Notes: generated by a model not told the origin, from the letters alone. 16,839 nt of DNA from Actinomycetota bacterium (GCA_005888465.1 VAYJ01000053.1:1-16839); one strand, 5' to 3'. Shown: positions 7,829 to 15,246, counted from the first letter of the stretch. Translations and numbers: made by a program.

Positions 7829-9475
7829 CTACCCGGTGATGGCGAGCGGCTCGCCGCGGAGCGTGCCCTGCCGGTGCGCGAGGGCTGCGCCGATGAAGTC
7901 GCGGAAGAGCGGGTGCGGCCGCGTCGGGCGAGACCTGAGCTCGGGGTGGAACTGGCCCGCGATGAAGTAGGGGTGAGACGGGAGCTCGATGATCTCGACC
8001 AGCCGGCCCGAGGGCGACATGCCGGAGAGCACCATCCCGTTGCGCTGCAGGATCTCGTGATACTCGGGGTTGACCTCGTAGCGGTGGCGGTGGCGCTCGT
8101 ACACGACGTCCTCGGCGTACGCCGAACGGGCAAGGGTCCCGGGGACGAGGTTGCACGGGTAAGCACCCAGCCGCATGGAGCCGCCCAGGTCAACGACGCC
8201 CTTCTGCTCCGGGAGGAGGTCGATTACCGGGTGGGGCGTCTCGGGGTTCCATTCGGAGGAGTTCGCCTCCTCGAGGCCGCAGACGTTCCGGGCGAACTCG
8301 ACGACGGCGCACTGCAGGCCGAGGCAGAGCCCCAGATACGGGATCCGCTGCTCGCGCGCGAACCGGATGGCTTCGACCTTCCCCTCCACGCCCCGCAGCC
8401 CGAACCCGCCGGGCACCAGGATCCCGTCCGAGCGGCCGAGCACCTCCTCGACGCTCGCCCCGACCAGCTCGTCCGACGCGATCCAGGTGAGGTTCACCCT
8501 CGCGCCGTGGTGGAACCCGCCGTGCTTGAGCGCCTCGATCACCGAGAGGTAGGCGTCCTTCAGCGTCACGTACTTGCCAACGATGGAGACGTTCACCGGC
8601 TCCGCCGCCCGATGCACCCGCTCGACCAGATCGCGCCACTCGGAGAGATCCGGCTCGACCTCGGGCAGGCGCAGAAGGTTGGCCAGGTAGCCATCCAGGT
8701 TCTCCTTGCGCAGCATGAGCGGGACCTCGTAGATGGAGTCCACATCGACGGCGGAGATCACGCCTTGCGGCGGCACGTCGCACAGGAGCGAGATCTTCTC
8801 CTTCAGATGCCGGGAGATCGGCCGGTCGGAGCGGCAGACGATGACGTCGGGCTGGATACCGATCGAACGGAGCTCCTTCACGGAGTGCTGCGTCGGCTTG
8901 GTCTTCAGCTCCCCCGTCGGGCCGATGAACGGCATGAGGGCGAGGTGCACGAACGCGACGTTCTCTCGGCCGACCTCGTTGCGCAGCTGACGGATGGCCT
9001 CCAGGAACGGGAGGCTCTCGATGTCGCCGACCGTGCCGCCCACCTCGATCACACAGAGGTCTGGGTCGGTGGCCTCGGCCAGGCGATGGATCCGTTCCTT
9101 GATCTCGTTGGTGATGTGCGGGATCACCTGGACGGTCTTGCCGAGGAACTCCCCGCGCCGCTCCTTGCCGATCACGGTCTGGTACACGGCTCCCGTCGTG
9201 ACGTTGGACTCGCGGTGCAGGCTCTCGTCGGTGAACCGCTCGTAGTGGCCGAGGTCGAGGTCCGTCTCGGCGCCGTCGTCGAGGACGAACACCTCGCCGT
9301 GCTCGAACGGATTCATCGTGCCGGGATCGACGTTGATGTACGGATCGAGTTTCTGGAGGGTGATGCGGAGACCGCGCGACTTGAGCAGCCGGGCGAGGGA
9401 CGCGGAGGTGATCCCCTTGCCGAGGCCGGAGGCGACTCCTCCCGTGACGAAGATGTATTTGGGTCGCTCAGGCAC
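7829..9475 (-). CDS. pyrG: CTP synthase (glutamine hydrolysing)
   Basis: 548 residues, full length. The N-terminal synthase domain begins KYIFVTGGVASGLGKGI, with the P-loop at about 16-22, and also carries LDPYINVDPGTMNP and CVIEVGGTVGDIES. The class I glutamine amidotransferase domain (about 295-535) has Cys384 in LGLCLGLQ and His510/Glu512 in GQFHPEL, plus VPGGFGLRG. It makes CTP from UTP, ATP and glutamine. The start is GTG at 9475. No in-frame alternative precedes it, and only a weak GGAA sits upstream, so initiation may be leaderless or nearly so. It heads the second minus-strand unit and is divergent from the SnoaL-like gene, 53 bases away. Confidence 0.97.
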   Translation of the reverse strand: MPERPKYIFVTGGVASGLGKGITSASLARLLKSRGLRITLQKLDPYINVDPGTMNPFEHGEVFVLDDGAETDLDLGHYERFTDESLHRESNVTTGAVYQTVIGKERRGEFLGKTVQVIPHITNEIKERIHRLAEATDPDLCVIEVGGTVGDIESLPFLEAIRQLRNEVGRENVAFVHLALMPFIGPTGELKTKPTQHSVKELRSIGIQPDVIVCRSDRPISRHLKEKISLLCDVPPQGVISAVDVDSIYEVPLMLRKENLDGYLANLLRLPEVEPDLSEWRDLVERVHRAAEPVNVSIVGKYVTLKDAYLSVIEALKHGGFHHGARVNLTWIASDELVGASVEEVLGRSDGILVPGGFGLRGVEGKVEAIRFAREQRIPYLGLCLGLQCAVVEFARNVCGLEEANSSEWNPETPHPVIDLLPEQKGVVDLGGSMRLGAYPCNLVPGTLARSAYAEDVVYERHRHRYEVNPEYHEILQRNGMVLSGMSPSGRLVEIIELPSHPYFIAGQFHPELRSRPTRPHPLFRDFIGAALAHRQGTLRGEPLAITG

Positions 9476-9528
9476 TACGGGATTCCATGGTATCAGAGCG
9501 AGTGAGACGCCTCCAACAAGGAGCAGCC
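9476..9528. promoter_or_regulatory. Divergent intergenic region between pyrG and the SnoaL-like gene
   Basis: Both neighbours start away from this 53-base gap, so it must hold two start regions. On the minus strand, TACCAT at 9492-9487 is a possible -10 box. It lies only 11 bases before the pyrG GTG, which would give an RNA with almost no leader. On the plus strand, TATCAG at 9491-9496 is a weak -10 candidate. The two overlap across the same bases, which include CCATGG (9485-9490). I found no convincing -35 box for either. These are visual guesses; only the need for promoter activity here is firm, and pyrG could also be read from an upstream promoter. Confidence 0.35.
9518..9523 (+). promoter_or_regulatory. 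Shine-Dalgarno site of the SnoaL-like gene
   Basis: AAGGAG lies five bases before the ATG at 9529. It decides that start over the longer frame beginning at 9487, whose extra 14 residues have no family resemblance. It is the clearest ribosome site in the window. Confidence 0.8.
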
Positions 9529-9921
9529 ATGACGACGACGGCAGAGCGAGTCTCGACCTGGATCGAAGCGTATGCGACGGCGTGGCGACGCGGCGACGCC
9601 GAGGCAGCGGCAGCCTTGTTCACCGAGGACTGCCTGTTTCGGTCTCACCCATTCCGCGAGCCGGAGGACGCCCGGGTCTACGCGAGGCGCGTGCTCGCCG
9701 AGGAGACCGACCAGCGGGTCTGGTTCGGGGCTCCCGTCGCGACGGACGGTGGCCGGGCAGCCGTCGAATACTGGGCGACCATGCTCGAGGACGGGACAGA
9801 GGTCACGCTTGCCGGCTGCTGCGTCGTGCGCGTGGGGGCCGATGGCCGCTGCTCGTCCTTGCGCGATTACTGGGCCACGCAGCCAGGCAGGACGCCACCG
9901 ACCGAGGGATGGGGCACGTAG
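9529..9921 (+). CDS. SnoaL/NTF2-like domain protein of unknown function
   Basis: 130 residues forming a single small alpha+beta cone domain. The N-terminal helix (about 5-30, WIEAYATAWRRGDAEAAAALF) leads into FTEDCLFRSHPFREPEDARVY and then strands ending in VRVGADGRCSSLRDYWA. This fits the SnoaL-like family, whose members are enzymes or ligand-binding proteins with no shared function, so none is assigned. The ATG start is set by a strong AAGGAG. It is the only plus-strand gene inside the long minus-strand block and probably a later insertion there. Its stop lies four bases from the stop of the convergent MraY-like gene. Confidence 0.85.
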   Translation: MTTTAERVSTWIEAYATAWRRGDAEAAAALFTEDCLFRSHPFREPEDARVYARRVLAEETDQRVWFGAPVATDGGRAAVEYWATMLEDGTEVTLAGCCVVRVGADGRCSSLRDYWATQPGRTPPTEGWGT

Positions 9922-9930
9922 CGCGCTACG
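9917..9930. repeat. 14-base perfect palindrome spanning two convergent stop codons
   Basis: CGTAGCGCGCTACG is fully self-complementary. It holds the TAG of the SnoaL-like gene (9919-9921) on the plus strand and the TAG of the MraY-like gene (9928-9926) on the minus strand. As RNA it could form a five-base-pair stem with a four-base loop from either strand. No T-run follows on either side, so it is not a standard intrinsic terminator. It may be a weak bidirectional stop, a protein site, or chance. Confidence 0.6.
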
Positions 9931-10774
9931 GGCGGTCCGATATGTCCTTGCGTCGGCCGAGCTGATCGAACCATCGGAGCGGGGGTGTCGCCTCGATGAT
10001 GCGCGAGAGCGTCACCGTCTCGGCGAGCGTATGGAGGATCACGATCACGATCAGGCCCACCACCAAGCCCGCGGTCGACGCGAACGAGCAGACCGCAACC
10101 CCGATCACGAAGCCCAGGACGTTCGCTCCCGAATCGCCGAGCATCGCGCGCTCACGCGCGTCGAAGGCCAGAATGGCGGCGGCTGCCCCGAGGCTCGTGG
10201 CCAGCAGCAATCCGGCATCCGAGGCAGGATCGTGGACCGCTCCCAGCAGGGCGATGGCGGCGAGCAGGAAGAGCTTCAGGGCACGCCCGGGCCGGACGTC
10301 GAACAGGTTCCAGAGGTTGGCGCTGCCGGCCAGGACCGGAACGCAGAGCCATGTCGGCGGCGACCCGGGACCCGTGATCGAGAAGGCGACCAGGCACGAG
10401 GCGGCGACGATCAGGGTCAGCTTGACCACGCCCGACGTCAGCTGCCCCGCGAATGCGAGACGGATCTGATGCACCAACCCTCGAGTCCGGACCGGCTGCA
10501 GGTCGTCGTAGAGTCCCGCCCCGAAGACCAGGAGAATCCCGAGCAGGATCGCGCCGTACGGCTTGAGTGTCGGGCGTTCCTCCCCGAGCGCAACCGCGAT
10601 CAACGCGACGGGGACCGCCCAGCACACGGAGGCCACGATCGGGATGCCCAGGACGGCCGGGATCGATCTGCCGCGGTAGTTGATCGCGAGCGGCTTGCCC
10701 AAGGAGAGCCCGGCCCAGGTCGCCAGGAGGGCAACCGTGGCGCCGGCCACGAGTTGCGCGGCGAACAGGGTCAC
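9926..10774 (-). CDS. MraY/WecA-superfamily polyprenyl-phosphate sugar-phosphate transferase-like protein
   Basis: 282 residues with about nine or ten hydrophobic helices, shorter than MraY (about 320-360). It keeps superfamily landmarks: the paired aspartates GLYDDL (Asp90, Asp91), an asparagine-rich loop SANLWNLFDVRPGRALK (152-167), and MLGDSGANVLGF (211-222). Where MraY and WecA have a DGLDGL-type motif, this protein has FDVRPGR. The C-terminal MraY histidine triad is missing, and the region reads ETVTLSRIIEATPPLRWFDQLGR. The family moves a sugar-1-phosphate from a UDP-sugar to polyprenyl phosphate at the inner membrane; the substrate here is unknown. The GTG start overlaps the stop of the GT2 gene as GTGA (10771-10774), so the two are probably partners. 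The longer frame to 11056 is a shadow of GT2. Confidence 0.82.
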   Translation of the reverse strand: MTLFAAQLVAGATVALLATWAGLSLGKPLAINYRGRSIPAVLGIPIVASVCWAVPVALIAVALGEERPTLKPYGAILLGILLVFGAGLYDDLQPVRTRGLVHQIRLAFAGQLTSGVVKLTLIVAASCLVAFSITGPGSPPTWLCVPVLAGSANLWNLFDVRPGRALKLFLLAAIALLGAVHDPASDAGLLLATSLGAAAAILAFDARERAMLGDSGANVLGFVIGVAVCSFASTAGLVVGLIVIVILHTLAETVTLSRIIEATPPLRWFDQLGRRKDISDRP

Positions 10775-11448
10775 CGGAGCCCGAGGAGACGGGGCGCGCC
10801 GGCCACAAGGATGTCCCATCCCTGTCGCCCGCGATGCGCGAACCCCAAGAGGTCGCGGCCGGTGAGCCGGTGGGTCATCGGCACAGGGATCTCTTCGACG
10901 CGGAACCCGAGCCGGAGCGCGTCCATCGTCATGGCCGTCTCGACCCCGAACCCACGGGCCAACGGCCGGCACGCCTGCAGTGCGTCCCCCCGCACGGCGC
11001 GTTGCCCGGACAGGGGCGATTCCATGCGCATCGCGCCCGCCCGTTCGATCATCCACGCCGACACCGCGCGCACCGTCCCCAGCCCGCCGGGGAGCGGCGG
11101 CAGCGCGCCGATCGCGAGATCCAGCTCGCCGGCGAGGACGGGTTCGATCAGGCGGGCGGCTTCGGACGCGGTCTCGCCGACGTCGGCATCGATGAGCAGG
11201 TAGACGTCCGCCGGTTCCAGTCGCGCGAGGGCCCCCTCGAGCGCCCAGCCCTTCCCTCGGTTGTTGGGTGAGCGCAGGACGCGGGCGCCGGCCTCCCCCG
11301 CGACGCCGGCAGTCTCGTCGCGCGAGCCGTCGTCCACGACCACGATCTCGGCGATGCCTTCGATGCTCCGAAGGGCCGTGACGGTGCGGCCCACGACGAG
11401 CGCCTCGTCGCGGGCCGGCACGAGCGCCGTGACCCGCGCCGGACTCAC
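10771..11448 (-). CDS. Family 2 glycosyltransferase (GT-A fold)
   Basis: 225 residues, a compact GT2 catalytic domain with no membrane segment. Visible motifs are TALVPARDEA at the start, VVVDDGSRDET (about 36-46), NNRGKGWALEGAL (62-74), the metal-binding IDADV (86-90), LSGQRAVRG, and RGFGVETAMTMDALRLGFRV. The layout resembles dolichol/polyprenyl-phosphate sugar synthases and glucosyl-3-phosphoglycerate synthases; donor and acceptor cannot be assigned. The GTG start overlaps the steB stop as GTGA (11445-11448), and its own stop overlaps the MraY-like start. This double coupling suggests that SteB, GT2 and the MraY-like protein are made in step. A cytosolic enzyme acting on a polyprenyl-linked acceptor is my inference. 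Confidence 0.88.
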   Translation of the reverse strand: MSPARVTALVPARDEALVVGRTVTALRSIEGIAEIVVVDDGSRDETAGVAGEAGARVLRSPNNRGKGWALEGALARLEPADVYLLIDADVGETASEAARLIEPVLAGELDLAIGALPPLPGGLGTVRAVSAWMIERAGAMRMESPLSGQRAVRGDALQACRPLARGFGVETAMTMDALRLGFRVEEIPVPMTHRLTGRDLLGFAHRGRQGWDILVAGAPRLLGLR

Positions 11449-12368
11449 GGCGCGGGGTTCGGGATCAGCCCGGAGGTTCGACCCTTGGTCCCGTAGTCGC
11501 CGCCGGCCGCCGGGTCCCGGAGCAGATCGCGAAGGCCCAGGACGATCGCCACGAGACCGGGGGCCGCGTCGGCGTTGTCGACGGTCACCAGGCGCCCGTC
11601 GAGGGATCCATCGCTTCGGATCGAGGTCACGAACGGATAGACGCTCGTCGTCGTCTCCGCCGCGGCAGTCGGCCGGCTCGCGGTCACGACCTGGTCCAGG
11701 ACGGGAACGAGGAACGCGGTCGGGCTCACGGCGGGTGCCTGGACGGCCCCCGCGACGAAGACGAACAGCTGGCCCGGCACCCCCAAGGAGGAGGCTGGAG
11801 CGGAACCGGCGAGGAGCGCGAGGAACCCGTGGTCGATGAGCTCTCGCAGCGGATCGGGGATGCCGGTCTCCGGCGGCCCGGCGGCGAGCCTGGCACCGAG
11901 GGTCCTCGCGGCTTCCGCCGCGAGGGTTGCCTGGTCGGTGGGCGTCGGGATCCCGAGGATCGCGGCCATGTCCTGCTGCGCCTTGGCATCGGTGAGGGCC
12001 ATGCGAGACGTCGCCTCGAGGACGCCCATCACCGTCGCCCCCGATTGCTGGAAGGCGCGACGGATGCCGTCAACCTCCGAGAGGTCGACGCCCGAGATCG
12101 TGACGATCACGACGCCCTCGTTTACGAGCTGGTCCGCGAGCAGGCGCTCCTGGACCGCCGCCCCGTACCGGGTCCACACGCTCAGCTCGGTCTGGAGCAG
12201 CTGCACCTCTTTCTGGGCCTCGTGCGTCGCGTTGAGCGCCGCGTTCGTCCGGCTCCTGAGCTCGTCGATCACGCCCTGCTTCACGACGGTCGTCCCCATC
12301 ACGACCCCGAGCGCGAGCGCGAGGAACACCGCGACGATCGAGACCAGGTGATAACGCCAGGAGATCAA
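11445..12368 (-). CDS. steB: SteB/MctB-family membrane protein (cell separation partner of SteA)
   Basis: 307 residues. The N-terminus ISWRYHLVSIVAVFLALALG holds one membrane helix (about 5-25). A predicted coiled coil follows (about 35-80, rich in Glu, Gln and Leu: EAQKEVQLLQTEL). The C-terminal domain ends with LVTVDNADAAPGLVAIV and GGDYGTKG, both family-typical. It is often labelled a copper transporter after Rv1698/MctB, but in corynebacteria the SteA-SteB pair acts in daughter-cell separation with RipA/RipC-type hydrolases, and that role fits this locus better. I chose TTG at 12368 because it overlaps the SteA stop as TTGA and starts the protein at the conserved ISWRYH segment. The frame extends to 12407, but that part lies inside steA. 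Confidence 0.87.
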   Translation of the reverse strand: MISWRYHLVSIVAVFLALALGVVMGTTVVKQGVIDELRSRTNAALNATHEAQKEVQLLQTELSVWTRYGAAVQERLLADQLVNEGVVIVTISGVDLSEVDGIRRAFQQSGATVMGVLEATSRMALTDAKAQQDMAAILGIPTPTDQATLAAEAARTLGARLAAGPPETGIPDPLRELIDHGFLALLAGSAPASSLGVPGQLFVFVAGAVQAPAVSPTAFLVPVLDQVVTASRPTAAAETTTSVYPFVTSIRSDGSLDGRLVTVDNADAAPGLVAIVLGLRDLLRDPAAGGDYGTKGRTSGLIPNPAP

Positions 12369-13525
12369 TGAGTGAGCCGGAAGAAGAACTGCCGAACGGA
12401 CTCCCACAGGAGCGTCACGAGCAACCGGAGCGGCGGCGAGATGGCGACGACGACCACGATCGCGAAGAGCGCCGCGGTCACCAGGAGCAGCCCGTCGCGG
12501 CCTCGGATCGACCCGCGATACATGCGCGAGACGCCCTTCGCATCGACCAGGATCTCCCCGACCCGCAGGCGAACGAGGAACGTGCTCGCCATGCCCATGC
12601 GCCCCTTGTCCAGGAACTCGCGGAGGTTCCCATGGGTGCCCACGGCGACGATCAGATCGGCGCTTCGGCCGTGGGCTAGCAGGAACGCCATGTCCTCGCT
12701 CGTGCCGAAGACGCGCATCGTCTCGTACGGGAGCCCAAGCGCGATCAGCCGTTCCTCGCCCGGCGCGGCGCCGCTCGGATACGCGTGAACGACGAGCTCG
12801 GCCCCGGATTTGAGCGCGCGCTCCGACACGGAGTCCATGTCCCCGACGATCAGGTCGGGCCGGTATCCCTCTTCGAGCAGCGCGTCGGCGCCGCCGTCGA
12901 CCCCCACGAGCAGCGGCCGCACCTCGCGGATGTAGGGCTTGAGCGCGGCCAGGTCCTCCTTGTATTGGTAGCCACGCACGACGACCAGCACGTGACGGCC
13001 GGCCATGACGTGCTCGAGCTCGGGGAGCCCCGTCCCGCTGAACAGCAGGTCGCGTTCTCGCGCAAGGAACTCCATAGTGTTGGCGGCGAAGCTCTCGAAC
13101 CGGTCGGCGAGCCTGAGCTGCGCCGCCTCCATCGCTCGGCCAACTGACTCGACGCTCTCGCGGACGCCGATAGCCACGAGCCGCTCCCCCACGTAGACGC
13201 GGTCCTCCTGGATACGCACGACGTCGCCCTCGGCGATCTTGTCGAAGAGCAGGATGCCCACCCCATCGATGAGCGGGATCCCGTTCTCGACCAGGATCAG
13301 GGGCCCGAGGTTCGGGTACCGGCCGCTGATCGATCGGGCGGCGTTGACCACGGCCGACGCCCCGCGCGCGACCAGCTCCTCGGCGGCGACGCGGTCGAGG
13401 TCCTCGTGGTCGATGACGGCGACCTCGCCCGGGTGCAGGCGCCGGAGCAGGTTCTTCGTGCGACGGTCCACGCGCGCGAGCTGTGCGGGCGCCCGCACGC
13501 GCCTCCGCGCGATCCGGATGGCCAT
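12365..13525 (-). CDS. steA: SteA, putative cytokinetic ring protein
   Basis: 386 residues. An N-terminal region (about 20-165, RRLHPGEVAVIDHEDLD, NAARSISGRYPNLGP) leads into a thiamine-pyrophosphokinase-like fold (about 170-335) with VGVDGGADALL, YRPDLIVGDMDSV and VGTHGNLREFLDKGR. A C-terminal hydrophobic stretch (about 344-372) anchors it, leaving a short basic tail. In Corynebacterium SteA and SteB form a complex at the division site that promotes cell separation; enzymatic activity of the TPK-like fold is not established. ATG at 13525 is preferred: AAGG lies eight bases upstream, and the frame beyond it has no family match. It begins ten bases after the nadK stop. The recN gene normally found in between is missing. 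Confidence 0.92.
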   Translation of the reverse strand: MAIRIARRRVRAPAQLARVDRRTKNLLRRLHPGEVAVIDHEDLDRVAAEELVARGASAVVNAARSISGRYPNLGPLILVENGIPLIDGVGILLFDKIAEGDVVRIQEDRVYVGERLVAIGVRESVESVGRAMEAAQLRLADRFESFAANTMEFLARERDLLFSGTGLPELEHVMAGRHVLVVVRGYQYKEDLAALKPYIREVRPLLVGVDGGADALLEEGYRPDLIVGDMDSVSERALKSGAELVVHAYPSGAAPGEERLIALGLPYETMRVFGTSEDMAFLLAHGRSADLIVAVGTHGNLREFLDKGRMGMASTFLVRLRVGEILVDAKGVSRMYRGSIRGRDGLLLVTAALFAIVVVVAISPPLRLLVTLLWESVRQFFFRLTH

Positions 13526-13535
13526 GGACTCAACC

Positions 13536-14444
13536 TTAGCCGGTTCCGCCGGGGCGTTCCGTGGGACCCCGGCCCCCGTGCGGCGCCTCCCCCGGGAGCC
13601 AGAACTTCTCTCGGACCAGGGAGAAGAAGCTCGGCGATCGGTCTCGGCGAACGAGCCGGATCGGTCGATCGGCTCGGCGGATGCGTACACGCGCCCCGAC
13701 GGGAAGCTCGCGACCGGTGCGACCGTCGGCCGACAGGAGACCGGGCTCCTCGCCCCACACCTCGAGCGTCACCTCGGCCCCCGGCGACAGGACCATCGCC
13801 CGGTCGAACACCATGTGCGGCGAGACCGGGGTGAGCACCAGGCACGCGAGGTCCGGAGCCACGATCGGGCCGCGCGCGGAGAACGAGTACGCAGTCGATC
13901 CCGTCGGCGTCGCCACGATCACCCCGTCCGCAGAGAACGTCGTCACGTGCTCGCCGTCGATCTCGGTGCGAAGCGTGATCAGGCGGTGGCGCGCCGTCTT
14001 CTCGACGATGACCTCGTTCAGCGCCCACTCGGGCTCGGTCCACGACGCGCCCTCGGGCGTCGCCACGAGCGCCAGGCGTTCCTCGATCCCGGTGCGACCG
14101 GCGAGCAGCTCCTCCAGGATCCCCGGGACCTCCGCGGGTTCGACCTCGGCGAGGAACCCGAGCCGTCCCACGTTCACGCCGAGGAGCGGGACACGAGCAC
14201 CGTCCGCGATACGCGCGGCCCTCAGGAGTGTCCCGTCGCCCCCCACGGAGATGACGAGGTCGAGCCCATCCTGGAAGGCGTCTGCCGGGCGAGCCTCGGC
14301 GGTGCCCACGTCCTCGTCGGGGAGCGAGCGCGTCGAAACCGCGCGGTTTCGGAGCCACGCGACGATGTCGCGCGCGGCGGCGAGCGCTCCCTCCCGCCCC
14401 CCGTGCACCACCAGGCCGACGTTCCGAAGCTGCGACTCAGCCAT
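13536..14444 (-). CDS. nadK: NAD kinase
   Basis: 302 residues. It phosphorylates NAD to NADP. The signatures are SVGGDGTLLRAAR (about 66-78), NVGRLGFLAEV (91-101), ALNEV (141-145) and DGVIVATPTGSTAYSFSARGP (quoted in part; 173-192). The usual SAGGP reads SARGP. The ATG at 14444 lies inside the last codons of tlyA, overlapping it by eight bases (ATGGCTGA). The longer frame to 14492 adds only arginine-rich residues read from tlyA. The C-terminus is a glycine/proline-rich tail of about 15 residues. tlyA-nadK is a common actinobacterial and Firmicutes pair. Confidence 0.95.
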   Translation of the reverse strand: MAESQLRNVGLVVHGGREGALAAARDIVAWLRNRAVSTRSLPDEDVGTAEARPADAFQDGLDLVISVGGDGTLLRAARIADGARVPLLGVNVGRLGFLAEVEPAEVPGILEELLAGRTGIEERLALVATPEGASWTEPEWALNEVIVEKTARHRLITLRTEIDGEHVTTFSADGVIVATPTGSTAYSFSARGPIVAPDLACLVLTPVSPHMVFDRAMVLSPGAEVTLEVWGEEPGLLSADGRTGRELPVGARVRIRRADRPIRLVRRDRSPSFFSLVREKFWLPGEAPHGGRGPTERPGGTG

Positions 14445-15246
14445 CGCGGTCCACCAGTGCGTTCGCCTCCGCGATCGCCGCGTCGACCTCACCGTCGGGC
14501 AGCAGGCCGGTCACCGCCCGAGCGGTCGCCCACAGGACGAATTCGGCGTTCCCAGCCGGCCCGAGGAGCGGCGACACCATCACGCCACGGACCCCGAGGC
14601 CCTCGGCCCCCGCGGCGGCCGCCACCTCGCTGAGCACGGTACGCCAGACGTCCGCGTCACGAACGACCCCGCCCCGGCCGACCGCGGCGCGTCCCGCCTC
14701 GAATTGCGGCTTGACGAGCGCCACGAGGTCCGCGCCGGGTGCCGCGCACCGGGCGAGGGCGGGGAAGGCGAGTCGCAAGGAGATGAAGGAGAGGTCGGCG
14801 GCCACGACCTCGGGGGCGTACGGGAGGTCCTCCGGCCGCAGATCGCGCACGTTCGTCCGTTCCATGAGCACGACGCGCGGGTCCTGCCGCAGTCGCCAGT
14901 CCAGCTGCCCGTACCCGACGTCGACGGCGACGACGGCCGAGGCACCGCGCGCGAGCAGGCAATCGGTGAAGCCTCCGGTCGAGGCGCCCGCGTCGAGCGC
15001 GCGCCGACCCGCCACCTCGATCGCGAATCGCGAGAGCCCGGCGTCGAGCTTCTCGCCCCCGCGGGAGACGAATCGGCGACCCGGACCGGCGATCGCGATC
15101 GGCTCGTCGGCGCCGACGAGCGTGCTCGCCTTGAGCGCCGGGCGTCCCCCTACCGTGACGAGGCCCGCGCGGATCGACACGGCGGCCTCCGATCGGGTGG
15201 GCGCGACGCCGCGTCGGACCATCTCGAGGTCCAGGCGGCGGCGCAC
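14437..15246 (-). CDS. tlyA: TlyA-family rRNA 2'-O-methyltransferase (hemolysin A family)
   Basis: 269 residues. An N-terminal S4 RNA-binding domain (RRRLDLEMVRRGVAPTRSEA, then IRAGLVTVGG, about 2-35) is followed by a Rossmann SAM-dependent methyltransferase domain. Visible motifs are SRGGEKLDAGL (61-71), the SAM loop LDAGASTGGFTDCLL (84-98), VDVGYGQLDWRLR, MERTNVRDL, ADLSFISL and LVKPQFEAG. Family members methylate ribose in 16S and 23S rRNA; capreomycin susceptibility depends on this in mycobacteria. GTG at 15246 puts the S4 domain right at the N-terminus as in known TlyA. An in-frame GTG at 15261 is the alternative. It is first in the steAB unit and diverges from the SCP2-like gene. Confidence 0.93.
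   Translation of the reverse strand: MRRRLDLEMVRRGVAPTRSEAAVSIRAGLVTVGGRPALKASTLVGADEPIAIAGPGRRFVSRGGEKLDAGLSRFAIEVAGRRALDAGASTGGFTDCLLARGASAVVAVDVGYGQLDWRLRQDPRVVLMERTNVRDLRPEDLPYAPEVVAADLSFISLRLAFPALARCAAPGADLVALVKPQFEAGRAAVGRGGVVRDADVWRTVLSEVAAAAGAEGLGVRGVMVSPLLGPAGNAEFVLWATARAVTGLLPDGEVDAAIAEANALVDRDG

Noticed and set aside
11445..12368. Copper transporter label for the SteB/MctB homologue
   Set aside because: There is one membrane helix, no metal-binding Cys/His/Met cluster, and the steA partner is adjacent; a cell-separation role fits better.
13526..13690. N-terminal extension of SteA upstream of 13525
   Set aside because: It overlaps the nadK coding end, has no family resemblance, and the ATG at 13525 has its own AAGG.
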